This document shows positions 8,272 through 15,751 of a DNA stretch of 25,323 nt, one piece after another. Both the position numbers and the translations under genes were made by a program. The notes below the pieces were generated by a model. That model did not search any database. It worked only from the letters and a program-made list of their open reading frames with translations, and was not told the DNA's origin. Origin of the DNA: Alkalibacterium indicireducens (GTDB lineage: Bacteria > Bacillota > Bacilli > Lactobacillales > Carnobacteriaceae_A). Where the stretch lies: contig NZ_BAAADA010000158.1 in the NCBI RefSeq assembly GCF_039522005.1, positions 1 to 25,323 on the forward strand. Direction: 5' to 3'. Each line of letters starts with the position of its first letter. Positions within the stretch are counted from its first letter, which is position 1.

Positions 8272-8300
8272 ATACACACTGTAAAGCTAGGAGAAATATG

Positions 8301-8468
8301 ATGTCTGATAAAAAAAGAATTAATATAACAATGTCAGAAAAACTACATATAGAGTTAAAAAAAGCCGCAATTGATGAAGGAACTACATTATCAGGATTAC
8401 TGGAAATTATAGGAAAAGAATTTTTAGAAAAAAGAACCACGTCAAAGATTAAGGATACTTCAAATTAG
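8301..8468 (+). CDS. Small ribbon-helix-helix (CopG/Arc-like) DNA-binding protein
   Basis: A 55-aa protein with the RHH pattern: a short N-terminal beta strand (KRINITMSEK), a first helix (LHIELKKAAIDEG) and a second helix starting at TTLSGLLEIIGKEFLEK. AGGAG lies 7 nt before this ATG; the ATG immediately upstream (8298) is an alternative. It is divergent to tnpB, and the spacer holds a perfect palindrome over both -10 boxes, so it is probably an autorepressor that also controls tnpB. Antitoxin-type RHH proteins look alike, but no toxin partner is seen. Confidence 0.75.
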   Translation: MSDKKRINITMSEKLHIELKKAAIDEGTTLSGLLEIIGKEFLEKRTTSKIKDTSN

Positions 8469-8666
8469 AGTTCATTTAATGGTGAATTTTCAATATGAAT
8501 AGTATCTAGGATTACTCAGCTCATTAGCGATTAAATATAGAAATTATATTTTGAATAAGTAACATACACTACGATGCTATCATTACTCCCTTAATTCTAT
8601 TTATAGTAAAAATATTATATAAAAAAATCCGATGCGAAAAAAATCATACAATAAATCTATTTGTAG

Positions 8667-8695
8667 TTGTTAGTTGTACTATATTTTGGTATGAT
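8667..8695 (+). promoter_or_regulatory. Promoter of the double methyltransferase gene
   Basis: TTGTTA (8667-8672), a 17-nt spacer and TATGAT (8690-8695) with an extended -10 (TGG just before). It lies 22 nt before the TTG start. The spacer 8469-8666 is very AT-rich and shows no gene. No palindrome overlaps this promoter, which suggests constitutive expression. Confidence 0.6.
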
Positions 8696-8717
8696 AATCT
8701 AACTGAGGTGAGACAAG

Positions 8718-11603
8718 TTGAAAACTATAAATATATTAAATTATCAAGGGAATAAAGCGTCTCTAATGCCTTTTATTAGTAAAGAAATTGACGAAATAGC
8801 CAATCCAGGAGATACTGTTGTTGATCTTTTTTCTGGATCTGGTTCTGTTAGTAGAGGGCTGAAAGATAAATATCGCGTGATTGCTAATGATGCTGAGAAA
8901 TATGCCAGTATTATATCTGCATCTTTGCTAATTGAAGAACACACTCAAGAAGAATTAGTTGATTTAAGTAACAGGTTTAATGAATTGTTTGATTATCATT
9001 TTATTCGTAAAATTGATAAATCTCATGTCAAACTTGAAGAAAAATTAGTAAGCGAAGAAAACAATGAAGGATTGATTGAATTATATAATAAGATCCCTAC
9101 AGTTTGGGATGCTAGCAGTGGTATAACCCCTTTGAGTCTAAAAAATAAGAATAAATACGACTTATTTGAATATTATTATGCTGGTTCTTATTTTGGACTT
9201 AAGCAATCTATTGAAATAGACACTATAATACTTGCTATAAATAAACTAGAGAAAGAAGATAGGGATGTACTTTATGCGTGTTTGTTTTATGCTATGAAAG
9301 AGGTAGTTTTCTCGAAAGATGGTCATATGGCACAGCCTTTAAACATTGAAAAAAATGCTGACAGACACATAATACAGCGTAAGAAAAGTATAATTAAATA
9401 CTTTTTTATTAAACTAAAAGATTTTGTTGATCTTAGAGTGAATAAGAATAGTGGAAATCATATTGTTTATAATGAAAACTTTGAAGATATATTAAACGAC
9501 AAAATACTTAAGTACAGCCCGACAGTTATATATGCAGATCCGCCTTATACAGATATGCAGTACTCAAGGTACTATCATTTGTTAAATGTGGCAGTTAACT
9601 ACGATTATCCAGAATTAACAATGTATAGAAATGCCTTTACTAAAGGTTTATATACTGAAGGAAGAAACCAATCTAAGCTGAGTCAAAGAAGTAAAGCGAA
9701 AGATCAATTGAGAAATCTTTTAGAGTTCTCTAAAAGAAATTGTATCAAAGTCGTATTAAGTTACGCCTACCCTGAGAATCAAGCAAAACAAGCAATCGAT
9801 AGGTATACTGTCACAATAGAAGAGTTAGTCGATCTAGCCAAGGAAATTTATGGAGACTCCTTAGTTTACTTAGAAAAGACTACTCATAATCATGCTAATC
9901 ATAGAAACAGTACTAGAAAAAAGGTTTATGAGTATTTAATCGTATGTGGACATGAACGAGAAGTGGATGAAGAGAATTATAACGTAAGAGAATTGAAGAA
10001 AGTATTAAATAGTATTAAGCCCACTTCTAGAAATGACTTGTATAACTCTCATTTATATTGGTCTCAAAAGTCATTTAATATAATTGACGAGTTGATAAAA
10101 GGTCTAAGTAAAAGAAATGAGATTGTCTTCGATCCTTTTATGGGTTCTGGTGTAACAATATTAGAAAGTGTAAAAAAAGGTATTGATAGGAATGCAATTG
10201 GGTGTGACGTCAATGAAATGCCACTATTTATATCAAATACTCTATTAGGAGACATGTTTAATGGAAAAGCTAGAGAGGTATTAAATCAATTTTCTAGCGA
10301 TATAAATAAATTTCAAAAATATTATGAGACAGAATGTGAAATATGTAAAGAACAAGCTACTATTTCTAAAATAATATTTGATAAGCCTCACAGAACCAAC
10401 AACGATGGAGTGAAAATACACTCTGTATATTATGAGTGTGCTAAGTGTGGGAAAATGAGTAAACTTCCTTCCAGAGAAGACTACAAAAAAATGTTATTTC
10501 AGGAATACGAGACCAATACTATTGAAGATATAGAATTGATTCATAATTCCAAAATTGCAGTGGGCAAAGAGGATAGAATAAGTTACATTTTTACCCCAAG
10601 GAATTTTATGATTTTGGACAAATTAACTTCTAAAATTAATAGTTACGAGTATTCCAATATACCAAAATATTTATTAATGTCCATACTACATTTATCTAAA
10701 ATAAGTGATACTCACTCTAATTCACAATGGCCACTATGGATACCCAAAATTAACTGTGTTGAGAAAAATATAATAACTACTCTCCAGAGAAAAATTAAAG
10801 CTATAGAGAAAACTATAAAATATACTCAAAAGAATTATTATCCAAATTCTCTTGTATCAAAATTTGCTAAGTTAAATTCAAATAATGCATTAATGCTTAA
10901 GAAGGGTAGTCAACATATTACGAGAGAAGATATAGCGGATGATTCGGTAAGTTTAATTATTACAGATCCGCCATATATGGAACAAGTTTTATACTCCGAG
11001 TACATGCAACTTTATAAACCTTTTTTGAATTTACAATTTAATTTAGATGACGAAATAGTCGTTTCATCATCTCCTAAGAGAGATAAAACGGAAGAAGGTT
11101 ACTTTGATTTATTAGATGAAGTTTTTAAGATGTGCTCAAAAAAACTAAAAGAAGATGGATATATGTGCTTGTTTTTCCATGACAGTAATCTCAATATTTG
11201 GGTTAAACTGATTAATATATTAGAAAAGAATGGCTTTAAATTTGTTTCTCAAGTTCATATAAAAAAATCTAAAACAGTAAAGAACATACTGAGTCCAAAA
11301 AAGTCACTAAATGGTGATGCTGTTCTGTTCTTTCAAAATATTAAAGTTCCACTACCTAAGGTAGAGATAGATACAGAAATGCCAATAATTGAGAAAAGTA
11401 TTTTTGATCAAGCGAAAATATTAATCTCAGCCTCTGACCATGGTGCATTATCAACCCCTGAACTATATGACAATGGATTAATGGAAGTTTTAATAGAGAA
11501 CGGATGGTTAAATAAATTTGCCAGTAAATATAAATCTTTAGTTGATTTTTTTGAGGATAAATTAATATGGAGTAAGGAAACTGGGAAGTGGAAGATACCA
11601 TAA
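8718..11603 (+). CDS. Double DNA methyltransferase: D12-class domain fused to a zinc-ribbon MTase
   Basis: 961-aa protein with two complete adenine-type MTase modules. Module 1 (about 1-430) has NYQGNKASLMPFI, SAM motif DLFSGSGS (36-43) and catalytic DPPY (274-277) in a D12-like context (MQYSRYYHLL). Module 2 (about 440-860) has FDPFMGSGVT (471-480), a zinc ribbon (C540/C543 and C574/C577) and DPPY (750-753) followed by MEQVLYSEY, resembling COG1743-type methylases. About 90 C-terminal residues look distinct. Two fused MTases, as in FokI-type systems, commonly modify the two strands of an asymmetric site. The TTG start at 8718 follows GAGGTGAG. The gene converges on the MTase-Mrr gene, pointing to the modification half of a restriction system. 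Recognition site unknown. Confidence 0.85.
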   Translation: MKTINILNYQGNKASLMPFISKEIDEIANPGDTVVDLFSGSGSVSRGLKDKYRVIANDAEKYASIISASLLIEEHTQEELVDLSNRFNELFDYHFIRKIDKSHVKLEEKLVSEENNEGLIELYNKIPTVWDASSGITPLSLKNKNKYDLFEYYYAGSYFGLKQSIEIDTIILAINKLEKEDRDVLYACLFYAMKEVVFSKDGHMAQPLNIEKNADRHIIQRKKSIIKYFFIKLKDFVDLRVNKNSGNHIVYNENFEDILNDKILKYSPTVIYADPPYTDMQYSRYYHLLNVAVNYDYPELTMYRNAFTKGLYTEGRNQSKLSQRSKAKDQLRNLLEFSKRNCIKVVLSYAYPENQAKQAIDRYTVTIEELVDLAKEIYGDSLVYLEKTTHNHANHRNSTRKKVYEYLIVCGHEREVDEENYNVRELKKVLNSIKPTSRNDLYNSHLYWSQKSFNIIDELIKGLSKRNEIVFDPFMGSGVTILESVKKGIDRNAIGCDVNEMPLFISNTLLGDMFNGKAREVLNQFSSDINKFQKYYETECEICKEQATISKIIFDKPHRTNNDGVKIHSVYYECAKCGKMSKLPSREDYKKMLFQEYETNTIEDIELIHNSKIAVGKEDRISYIFTPRNFMILDKLTSKINSYEYSNIPKYLLMSILHLSKISDTHSNSQWPLWIPKINCVEKNIITTLQRKIKAIEKTIKYTQKNYYPNSLVSKFAKLNSNNALMLKKGSQHITREDIADDSVSLIITDPPYMEQVLYSEYMQLYKPFLNLQFNLDDEIVVSSSPKRDKTEEGYFDLLDEVFKMCSKKLKEDGYMCLFFHDSNLNIWVKLINILEKNGFKFVSQVHIKKSKTVKNILSPKKSLNGDAVLFFQNIKVPLPKVEIDTEMPIIEKSIFDQAKILISASDHGALSTPELYDNGLMEVLIENGWLNKFASKYKSLVDFFEDKLIWSKETGKWKIP

Positions 11604-11715
11604 ACCCTAGAATTTTTTAAGTTACTATAATTCTTGGGCAACATTATCTAAAATAGAGATTCGTTAGAACATAGATAAACAAATAGTATCATTTGTATAC
11701 TATAATGTTGAATAC

Positions 11716-11775
11716 AAAGAAGCACAACTCTGTTATGTCAGATAAGTTATCTGGTTTAACGGAGTTGTGCTTCTT
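11716..11775. terminator. Bidirectional terminator between convergent genes
   Basis: AAGAAGCACAACTC (11717-11730) pairs exactly with GAGTTGTGCTTCTT (11762-11775), with an inner CAGATAA/TTATCTG stem in the loop. It sits midway between the converging MTase stops. Flanking A- and T-rich stretches could serve both strands. Confidence 0.75.
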
Positions 11776-11824
11776 ACTTTGAAGATTCCTAATTGATTAT
11801 GCTCTATTAAGAATCAGGATCAAA

Positions 11825-14242
11825 TTAATTTTGAAGTAAAGAGTTAAAGTAGTGACCAGGAAACTGCTTATTTAGTCGTTTTATCAAATCTATACCATCA
11901 GTGATGATTACTTTCCGATCTTTAGCAATTGATTTAGCTGCGGAAGTATAATGAGCGGTAGTGATGCATTCGATTTTGTCAGCAGCTAGTCTAGCACGTT
12001 CAGAGTCTAAACGCTGTAACGGGGTTGCATCAATGTTGTTAACCCAACGCTTACACTGGATAAGCCATTTTTCTTCAACATTTCCATTAAACTTTTTAGC
12101 TAAAAGGTCAACGCCTAAATCTCCGCTACCTCCTTTTCGAATTACGTCGGTAAATCCTTCTTTAGAGAGCATTTTTTTACAAAGCTCTTCAAAATCATAA
12201 GGATCCATTTTAATAATATCTATGGCATCCTCAGGGATGTCTTCATGCATTCTTAGAGGAATATAGTATTTGTCATTTCTATCACAAAGCTGATTTAATA
12301 ACTGGACTATCATGTTGATATTTTTAGAGTCATCTAGTAATTCTTGAAAAATTGATGTAGTCCCATCTGTTAAGTTGTCTACGAGCTCTACATAGAGGTC
12401 TTCTAGAACAAAGCGACCATTGTTTTTCTCGAATAGTGTATCTATAAACATAGGGATTAAGTTGTAAACCTTCGAAAATAGATTGTCTCTATTGTTATCC
12501 TCTTGTTCAATATATAATATTGTATTACTCAGAGAAATTTCCTGGTTCTCGCTAACTCTAAAATTATTTTCAATAATATTAGCAATTTTACCCAACAATA
12601 CTTTATCAGGAATAGTGTTGTGGTTAACTTGTAAATCATTTTTAATAGCTGAGACTGCTTCTGACATAGATAAAGCCTTTTTTTCTTTGACAAGAGAATA
12701 TATTGTTTCTACAATCTGATGTTCATAATTGAGATTATCAATGAAAAGATATCTATCTTTTTCGGGAAGTTTTACAAAACCTACCAATACTTCATTTAAT
12801 AGTGTGTTGTTAAACGCAGACTGTTTTCTAAGAGTAGGATCGTTTTTTTCGACCCCAACACGTGCAGCATATTCAAAGCCATTTTTGCGAGCAAAATTTA
12901 TTATATTTGCAAAAACATTGAAGTATTTCTTTTTTCCCAATTTAATGAAAAAGATAAGGGGTTTGTAGTCATCCAAATGATCTCCTAGAGTATTAAACAT
13001 TTTATCGATATCCTTATAGTAATTCTCAATATCTTTGCTTTCTCTTGAAGGAGCGTTTGTTACTACCATTTCTTTATCGAGCATCTCTTGTGTCAGTTCA
13101 AACTGCTCAGGATGATCAGAAAAATGTTTTAACCAAATTCTAAATAACTGATTTCGTTCTAAATATGGAACTTGATCAGTATATGGGAAATCGGTAATTA
13201 TTAAGTCATATTTTTCTGGTGGATCCTGACTAGAAAGATAGTCAATGTAGTCACTATTTTCAATTGAATAGTCGGAGCCTGAATTGAAATTATCAGTTTG
13301 AGAATAATGATACTTCCTTTTAAATTTCAGGAAGTTGTTATACTGTTTCGTAAATAATTCCCAAACATTCATCTCCTGAGCTTTTTCCATTAATACATGA
13401 TATAAAATGTCAGTGCTACTACCATACATAGCAGTTCTAGCAAGCTTCAAGCTTGAGACTAATGAATGTTGTAAAAAATCTTTCTCCACGGATGTCGGTA
13501 ACGAGGATATTGCTTCTTGCAATTTTAATAGTGCTACCTTATTTCTGTGAGTAAAAATTTTCCCATAGTAGTTTGCTCCTGTAGAGGCAGTGATATTTAT
13601 TCTACTATTCTCAATATATTGATCATTTGGAAAATTTGACACATCTAGTTGGTTGACTTCGACCAACTTTTCCCAGTCCTCTTCTGAAAAGCGTTTAGAT
13701 TTTTCACCGCAGACAGTACATTTATTTATCAACTTCACATTTCTTCCATTTTTGATATCCCTATTCGGTTCTGGGTTGAAATAACCATCACGGTCCCCTC
13801 CAGTAGTGGGACTAGGATCGAAAAAGGTCTTTTGAATGAAGTTTTTTTCACCACAACAAGAAGTTTCGTACAATTCCTGAATATCTGAACGGACTTGATT
13901 TTCGACTAACTTAAACATTCTCTCTAATTCAATTTCATTTCTATCTTCAAAAAGGTGCTTAGTTACATGATAAGTATAATTATCAAGTTCTGAGCCTGAT
14001 AATTTACGGTTTGTTTTTTGAGTAGCTAGGATAGAAGTCCCACTACCAATAAAAGGATCTAGTACATTGTCCTCTTCATTCGTAAAAGCAGAAATTACTG
14101 CCTCAATTATCGCAGGAGACTTTCTTCCTTTAAAAGAAAAAGAACTTTTAATTGTTCCGTCAATTTTATTTTCAATATTACTTACTGCAGTTGTAAGCAT
14201 ATCTGTGTTTAATATATTTTCAATGTTGTCTTTCTTACGCAT
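11825..14242 (-). CDS. MTase-like protein with zinc ribbon, fused to a C-terminal Mrr-type nuclease
   Basis: 805-aa fusion. N-terminal MTase-like module: SFKGRKSP (36-43), SAM motif LDPFIGSGTS (61-70), ELD (85-87), a zinc-ribbon-like part (C129/C130, C175/C178), and IITDFPYTDQVPY (348-360), where motif IV reads D-F-P-Y instead of D-P-P-Y. A helical linker (about 500-670) leads to an Mrr-type PD-(D/E)xK nuclease (about 678-790): DFEELCKKML, GGSGDLGVDLLA (D708, D712) and WLIQCKRW (Q729, K731). The order of motif I, zinc ribbon and motif IV parallels the second half of the convergent 961-aa protein. The ATG overlaps the upstream regulator by 8 nt. Best read as the restriction subunit of the locus; it may methylate poorly or only recognise DNA. 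Confidence 0.83.
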   Translation of the reverse strand: MRKKDNIENILNTDMLTTAVSNIENKIDGTIKSSFSFKGRKSPAIIEAVISAFTNEEDNVLDPFIGSGTSILATQKTNRKLSGSELDNYTYHVTKHLFEDRNEIELERMFKLVENQVRSDIQELYETSCCGEKNFIQKTFFDPSPTTGGDRDGYFNPEPNRDIKNGRNVKLINKCTVCGEKSKRFSEEDWEKLVEVNQLDVSNFPNDQYIENSRINITASTGANYYGKIFTHRNKVALLKLQEAISSLPTSVEKDFLQHSLVSSLKLARTAMYGSSTDILYHVLMEKAQEMNVWELFTKQYNNFLKFKRKYHYSQTDNFNSGSDYSIENSDYIDYLSSQDPPEKYDLIITDFPYTDQVPYLERNQLFRIWLKHFSDHPEQFELTQEMLDKEMVVTNAPSRESKDIENYYKDIDKMFNTLGDHLDDYKPLIFFIKLGKKKYFNVFANIINFARKNGFEYAARVGVEKNDPTLRKQSAFNNTLLNEVLVGFVKLPEKDRYLFIDNLNYEHQIVETIYSLVKEKKALSMSEAVSAIKNDLQVNHNTIPDKVLLGKIANIIENNFRVSENQEISLSNTILYIEQEDNNRDNLFSKVYNLIPMFIDTLFEKNNGRFVLEDLYVELVDNLTDGTTSIFQELLDDSKNINMIVQLLNQLCDRNDKYYIPLRMHEDIPEDAIDIIKMDPYDFEELCKKMLSKEGFTDVIRKGGSGDLGVDLLAKKFNGNVEEKWLIQCKRWVNNIDATPLQRLDSERARLAADKIECITTAHYTSAAKSIAKDRKVIITDGIDLIKRLNKQFPGHYFNSLLQN

Positions 14243-14708
14243 GTTTTCTCACCTCAATTAAATTATTTGGCTCACAGTTAAAAAACGTAGAGAGTTCTTC
14301 TAGCCTGTGAAGCGGTATGTTTACTGTCCTTCCAGATCGGTATCCATCAAATGTGTTAGGAGACATTGAGTCTATAAAACTATTGTTATACTGATTTACA
14401 AAATCCCTCCTCCGTTTTCCAGTTTGGCGTAGGTAAAAGTCTATATTAACTCTAAAGTAATTGTGCAAGCAGACAGTTTCAGTGTATTCCGACTGAGAAG
14501 ACAAGACTAAGAAATTTTCACTAATCCATAATGATGCATTTATTTTTGTTGTGTTAGATATAATATTTAAATGAGTCATATTTGGTTTTGATTTACTATC
14601 TGCCCAGTTCTGAAGAGTTGCAGCGCTTATTCCTACATGCCGGCTTGCAGCAACTAAGTTACCGTATTTCGCCTTTAAATTAAAAATAAGTAGTTGAGTA
14701 ATGTTCAA
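14235..14708 (-). CDS. Tandem XRE-like HTH regulator of the restriction gene
   Basis: 157-aa protein with two HTH-like halves. The first (about 1-60) contains YGNLVAASRHVGISAATLQNW. The second (about 85-150) contains FYLRQTGKRRRDFVNQYN, then TFDGYRSGRTVNIPLHRLEE and LSTFFNC. The frame is open up to an ATG at 14819, but those extra residues are hydrophobic and low-complexity, while the TTG at 14708 follows AGAAGGTG at 7 nt. It overlaps the MTase-Mrr start by 8 nt. The position resembles controller proteins of restriction systems, which delay nuclease synthesis until DNA is modified. That role is inferred. Confidence 0.7.
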   Translation of the reverse strand: MNITQLLIFNLKAKYGNLVAASRHVGISAATLQNWADSKSKPNMTHLNIISNTTKINASLWISENFLVLSSQSEYTETVCLHNYFRVNIDFYLRQTGKRRRDFVNQYNNSFIDSMSPNTFDGYRSGRTVNIPLHRLEELSTFFNCEPNNLIEVRKHA

Positions 14709-14833
14709 ATTATCACCTTCTTGTAATAAGAATATCATCATTTTTTGTTGTAAACGATTTGACGAATTACTTATTAGATTAAAAAATAAAAATATTAATA
14801 AATTTAATTTTATTTTCACAGAGCATCTACGAG

Positions 14834-14879
14834 CTGAGTTCTATTATATAATTTACAATAAAAGTTAATGCAGAACTCG
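14834..14879 (-). promoter_or_regulatory. Candidate regulator promoter bracketed by an inverted repeat
   Basis: On the minus strand a TATAAT (14848-14843) lies about 130 nt before the TTG start. TGAGTTCT (14834-14841) and AGAACTCG (14872-14879) form a 7-of-8 inverted repeat that brackets the promoter region, a layout that could suit binding by the controller. No good -35 is seen, so the promoter call is tentative. Confidence 0.38.
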
Positions 14880-14884
14880 TTATA

Positions 14885-14944
14885 AAAAAGCACGCTTCCA
14901 ATTATCAGGTGATTAACCTGTAAAAATGGGAAGCGTGCTTTTTT
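14885..14944. terminator. Bidirectional terminator between Gx-transporter gene and regulator
   Basis: AAAAAGCACGCTTCC (14885-14899) pairs with GGAAGCGTGCTTTTT starting at 14929, with a T-run on either strand. It would stop leftward transcription from the Gx-transporter gene before the restriction regulator. The stretch 14945-15024 shows nothing else. Confidence 0.85.
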
Positions 14945-15024
14945 ATCTTTTAATAGGTACCAACTGATGGTTAGGGTTATGATTTAAGATTACTCTTGTC
15001 TCAGCCTCTTTTACTTATAATATT

Positions 15025-15597
15025 TTATGCCAGCGTCTCAGCCATTTTCTGCTTACGTCGGTCACTTTTTTTTTCTTCATGCGCCTTCTTGAAACGCTGG
15101 ATGGTGGTGACATGATCCATCAGAAAGTTGGCCGCTATTCCTATGGCGATTCCTGACAGAATACCCATAAAGGAGAGCACCGGCAAATAAAGGAGCACAG
15201 TCCAGGTCTGGGCAATGGTACTGGCAACGAGCAGCTGCCCCAGATTGTGCAGGATACCACCTGTTGCACTGACCCCGATGATACTGACACGCTTGCCTCC
15301 GATAAATTTTACGAGGAGCATGCCGGCATAGCTGAGAAGCGCTCCAGCTGTACTGTACATAAAGGTAGAAATCGTTCCGCCAAGCAGAGTCGTCATCAAA
15401 AGCCGCATCCAGACGACTTTCATGCTGTCTTTAAAGGGAAGCGTATAGATGGCAACAATGATGATCAGGTTCGCAACGCCCAGTTTCGCTCCCGGTGCAA
15501 AGGCAAACGGAAAGGGGATGCTGCGTTCGATCAGACCTAAGATGACAGCCTGAGCGGATAGCAGAGAAATATAGATCATTTTTTGTGTACGGTTCAT
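15025..15597 (-). CDS. Gx transporter family membrane protein, copy 1 (COG4769-like)
   Basis: 190-aa polytopic membrane protein, often annotated heptaprenyl diphosphate synthase component I or Gx transporter. It has about five hydrophobic segments, the conserved FPFAFAPGAKLGVANL, and a glycine-rich GVSATGGILHNLGQLLVA. The tail is charged (EEKKSDRRKQK). It resembles small membrane S-components of ECF transporters, so uptake of a small compound is plausible, but the substrate is unknown. The ATG follows AGAAGGA. A second copy lies at 24362-24916. Base composition is clearly higher in GC than the flanking modules. Confidence 0.85.
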   Translation of the reverse strand: MNRTQKMIYISLLSAQAVILGLIERSIPFPFAFAPGAKLGVANLIIIVAIYTLPFKDSMKVVWMRLLMTTLLGGTISTFMYSTAGALLSYAGMLLVKFIGGKRVSIIGVSATGGILHNLGQLLVASTIAQTWTVLLYLPVLSFMGILSGIAIGIAANFLMDHVTTIQRFKKAHEEKKSDRRKQKMAETLA

Positions 15598-15614
15598 TTA
15601 TATCCTTCTTTTCT
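15523..15614 (-). repeat. Near-identical 92-nt 5' block of Gx gene, copy 1
   Basis: This covers the first codons, start and Shine-Dalgarno of copy 1. It matches 24842-24933 with one mismatch, whereas the rest of the two genes differs at many positions. Confidence 0.85.
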
Positions 15615-15628
15615 AAAGGGAGTTGTAA

Positions 15629-15657
15629 TAGTTACAGTTTGCCATAAATACCGTCAA
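15629..15657 (-). promoter_or_regulatory. Candidate promoter of Gx gene copy 1
   Basis: On the minus strand TTGACG (15657-15652), 17 nt and TAACTA (15634-15629). An alternative extended -10 (TGTTATAAT) lies further upstream near 15680. Which one is used cannot be told. Confidence 0.4.
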
Positions 15658-15751
15658 GTAGCTATGGTCATTAAAGAATTATTATAACAAATCTAATCTT
15701 GTGAAAACATAGACATAATAGCACTTTTCCTGTAATATGTACAGAGAAAAT

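Noticed and set aside
8228..8440. N-terminal extension of TnpB
   Set aside because: The extra 71 codons run through the operator and RHH gene, are hydrophobic and unrelated to TnpB; the GTG at 8227 has a near-perfect ribosome-binding site.
6958..8717. CRISPR array or TnpA gene near tnpB
   Set aside because: No regularly spaced direct repeats and no HUH transposase motifs (HxH, Tyr) were found in any frame.
11604..11715. Small hairpin ATAGTAT/ATACTAT (11683-11703)
   Set aside because: Short and AT-rich, likely by chance; the functional terminator is the longer stem next to it.
11961..12968. Several 78-79-aa plus-strand frames within the MTase-Mrr gene
   Set aside because: They are antisense shadows of a conserved domain protein, without ribosome-binding sites.
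14709..14819. N-terminal extension of the XRE regulator
   Set aside because: It is low-complexity and hydrophobic (LNLLIFLFFNLISNSS), and the TTG at 14708 has the better ribosome-binding site.
15247..15540. 97-aa plus-strand open frame inside Gx copy 1
   Set aside because: It is an antisense shadow of the well-conserved membrane protein; its composition follows the opposite frame.
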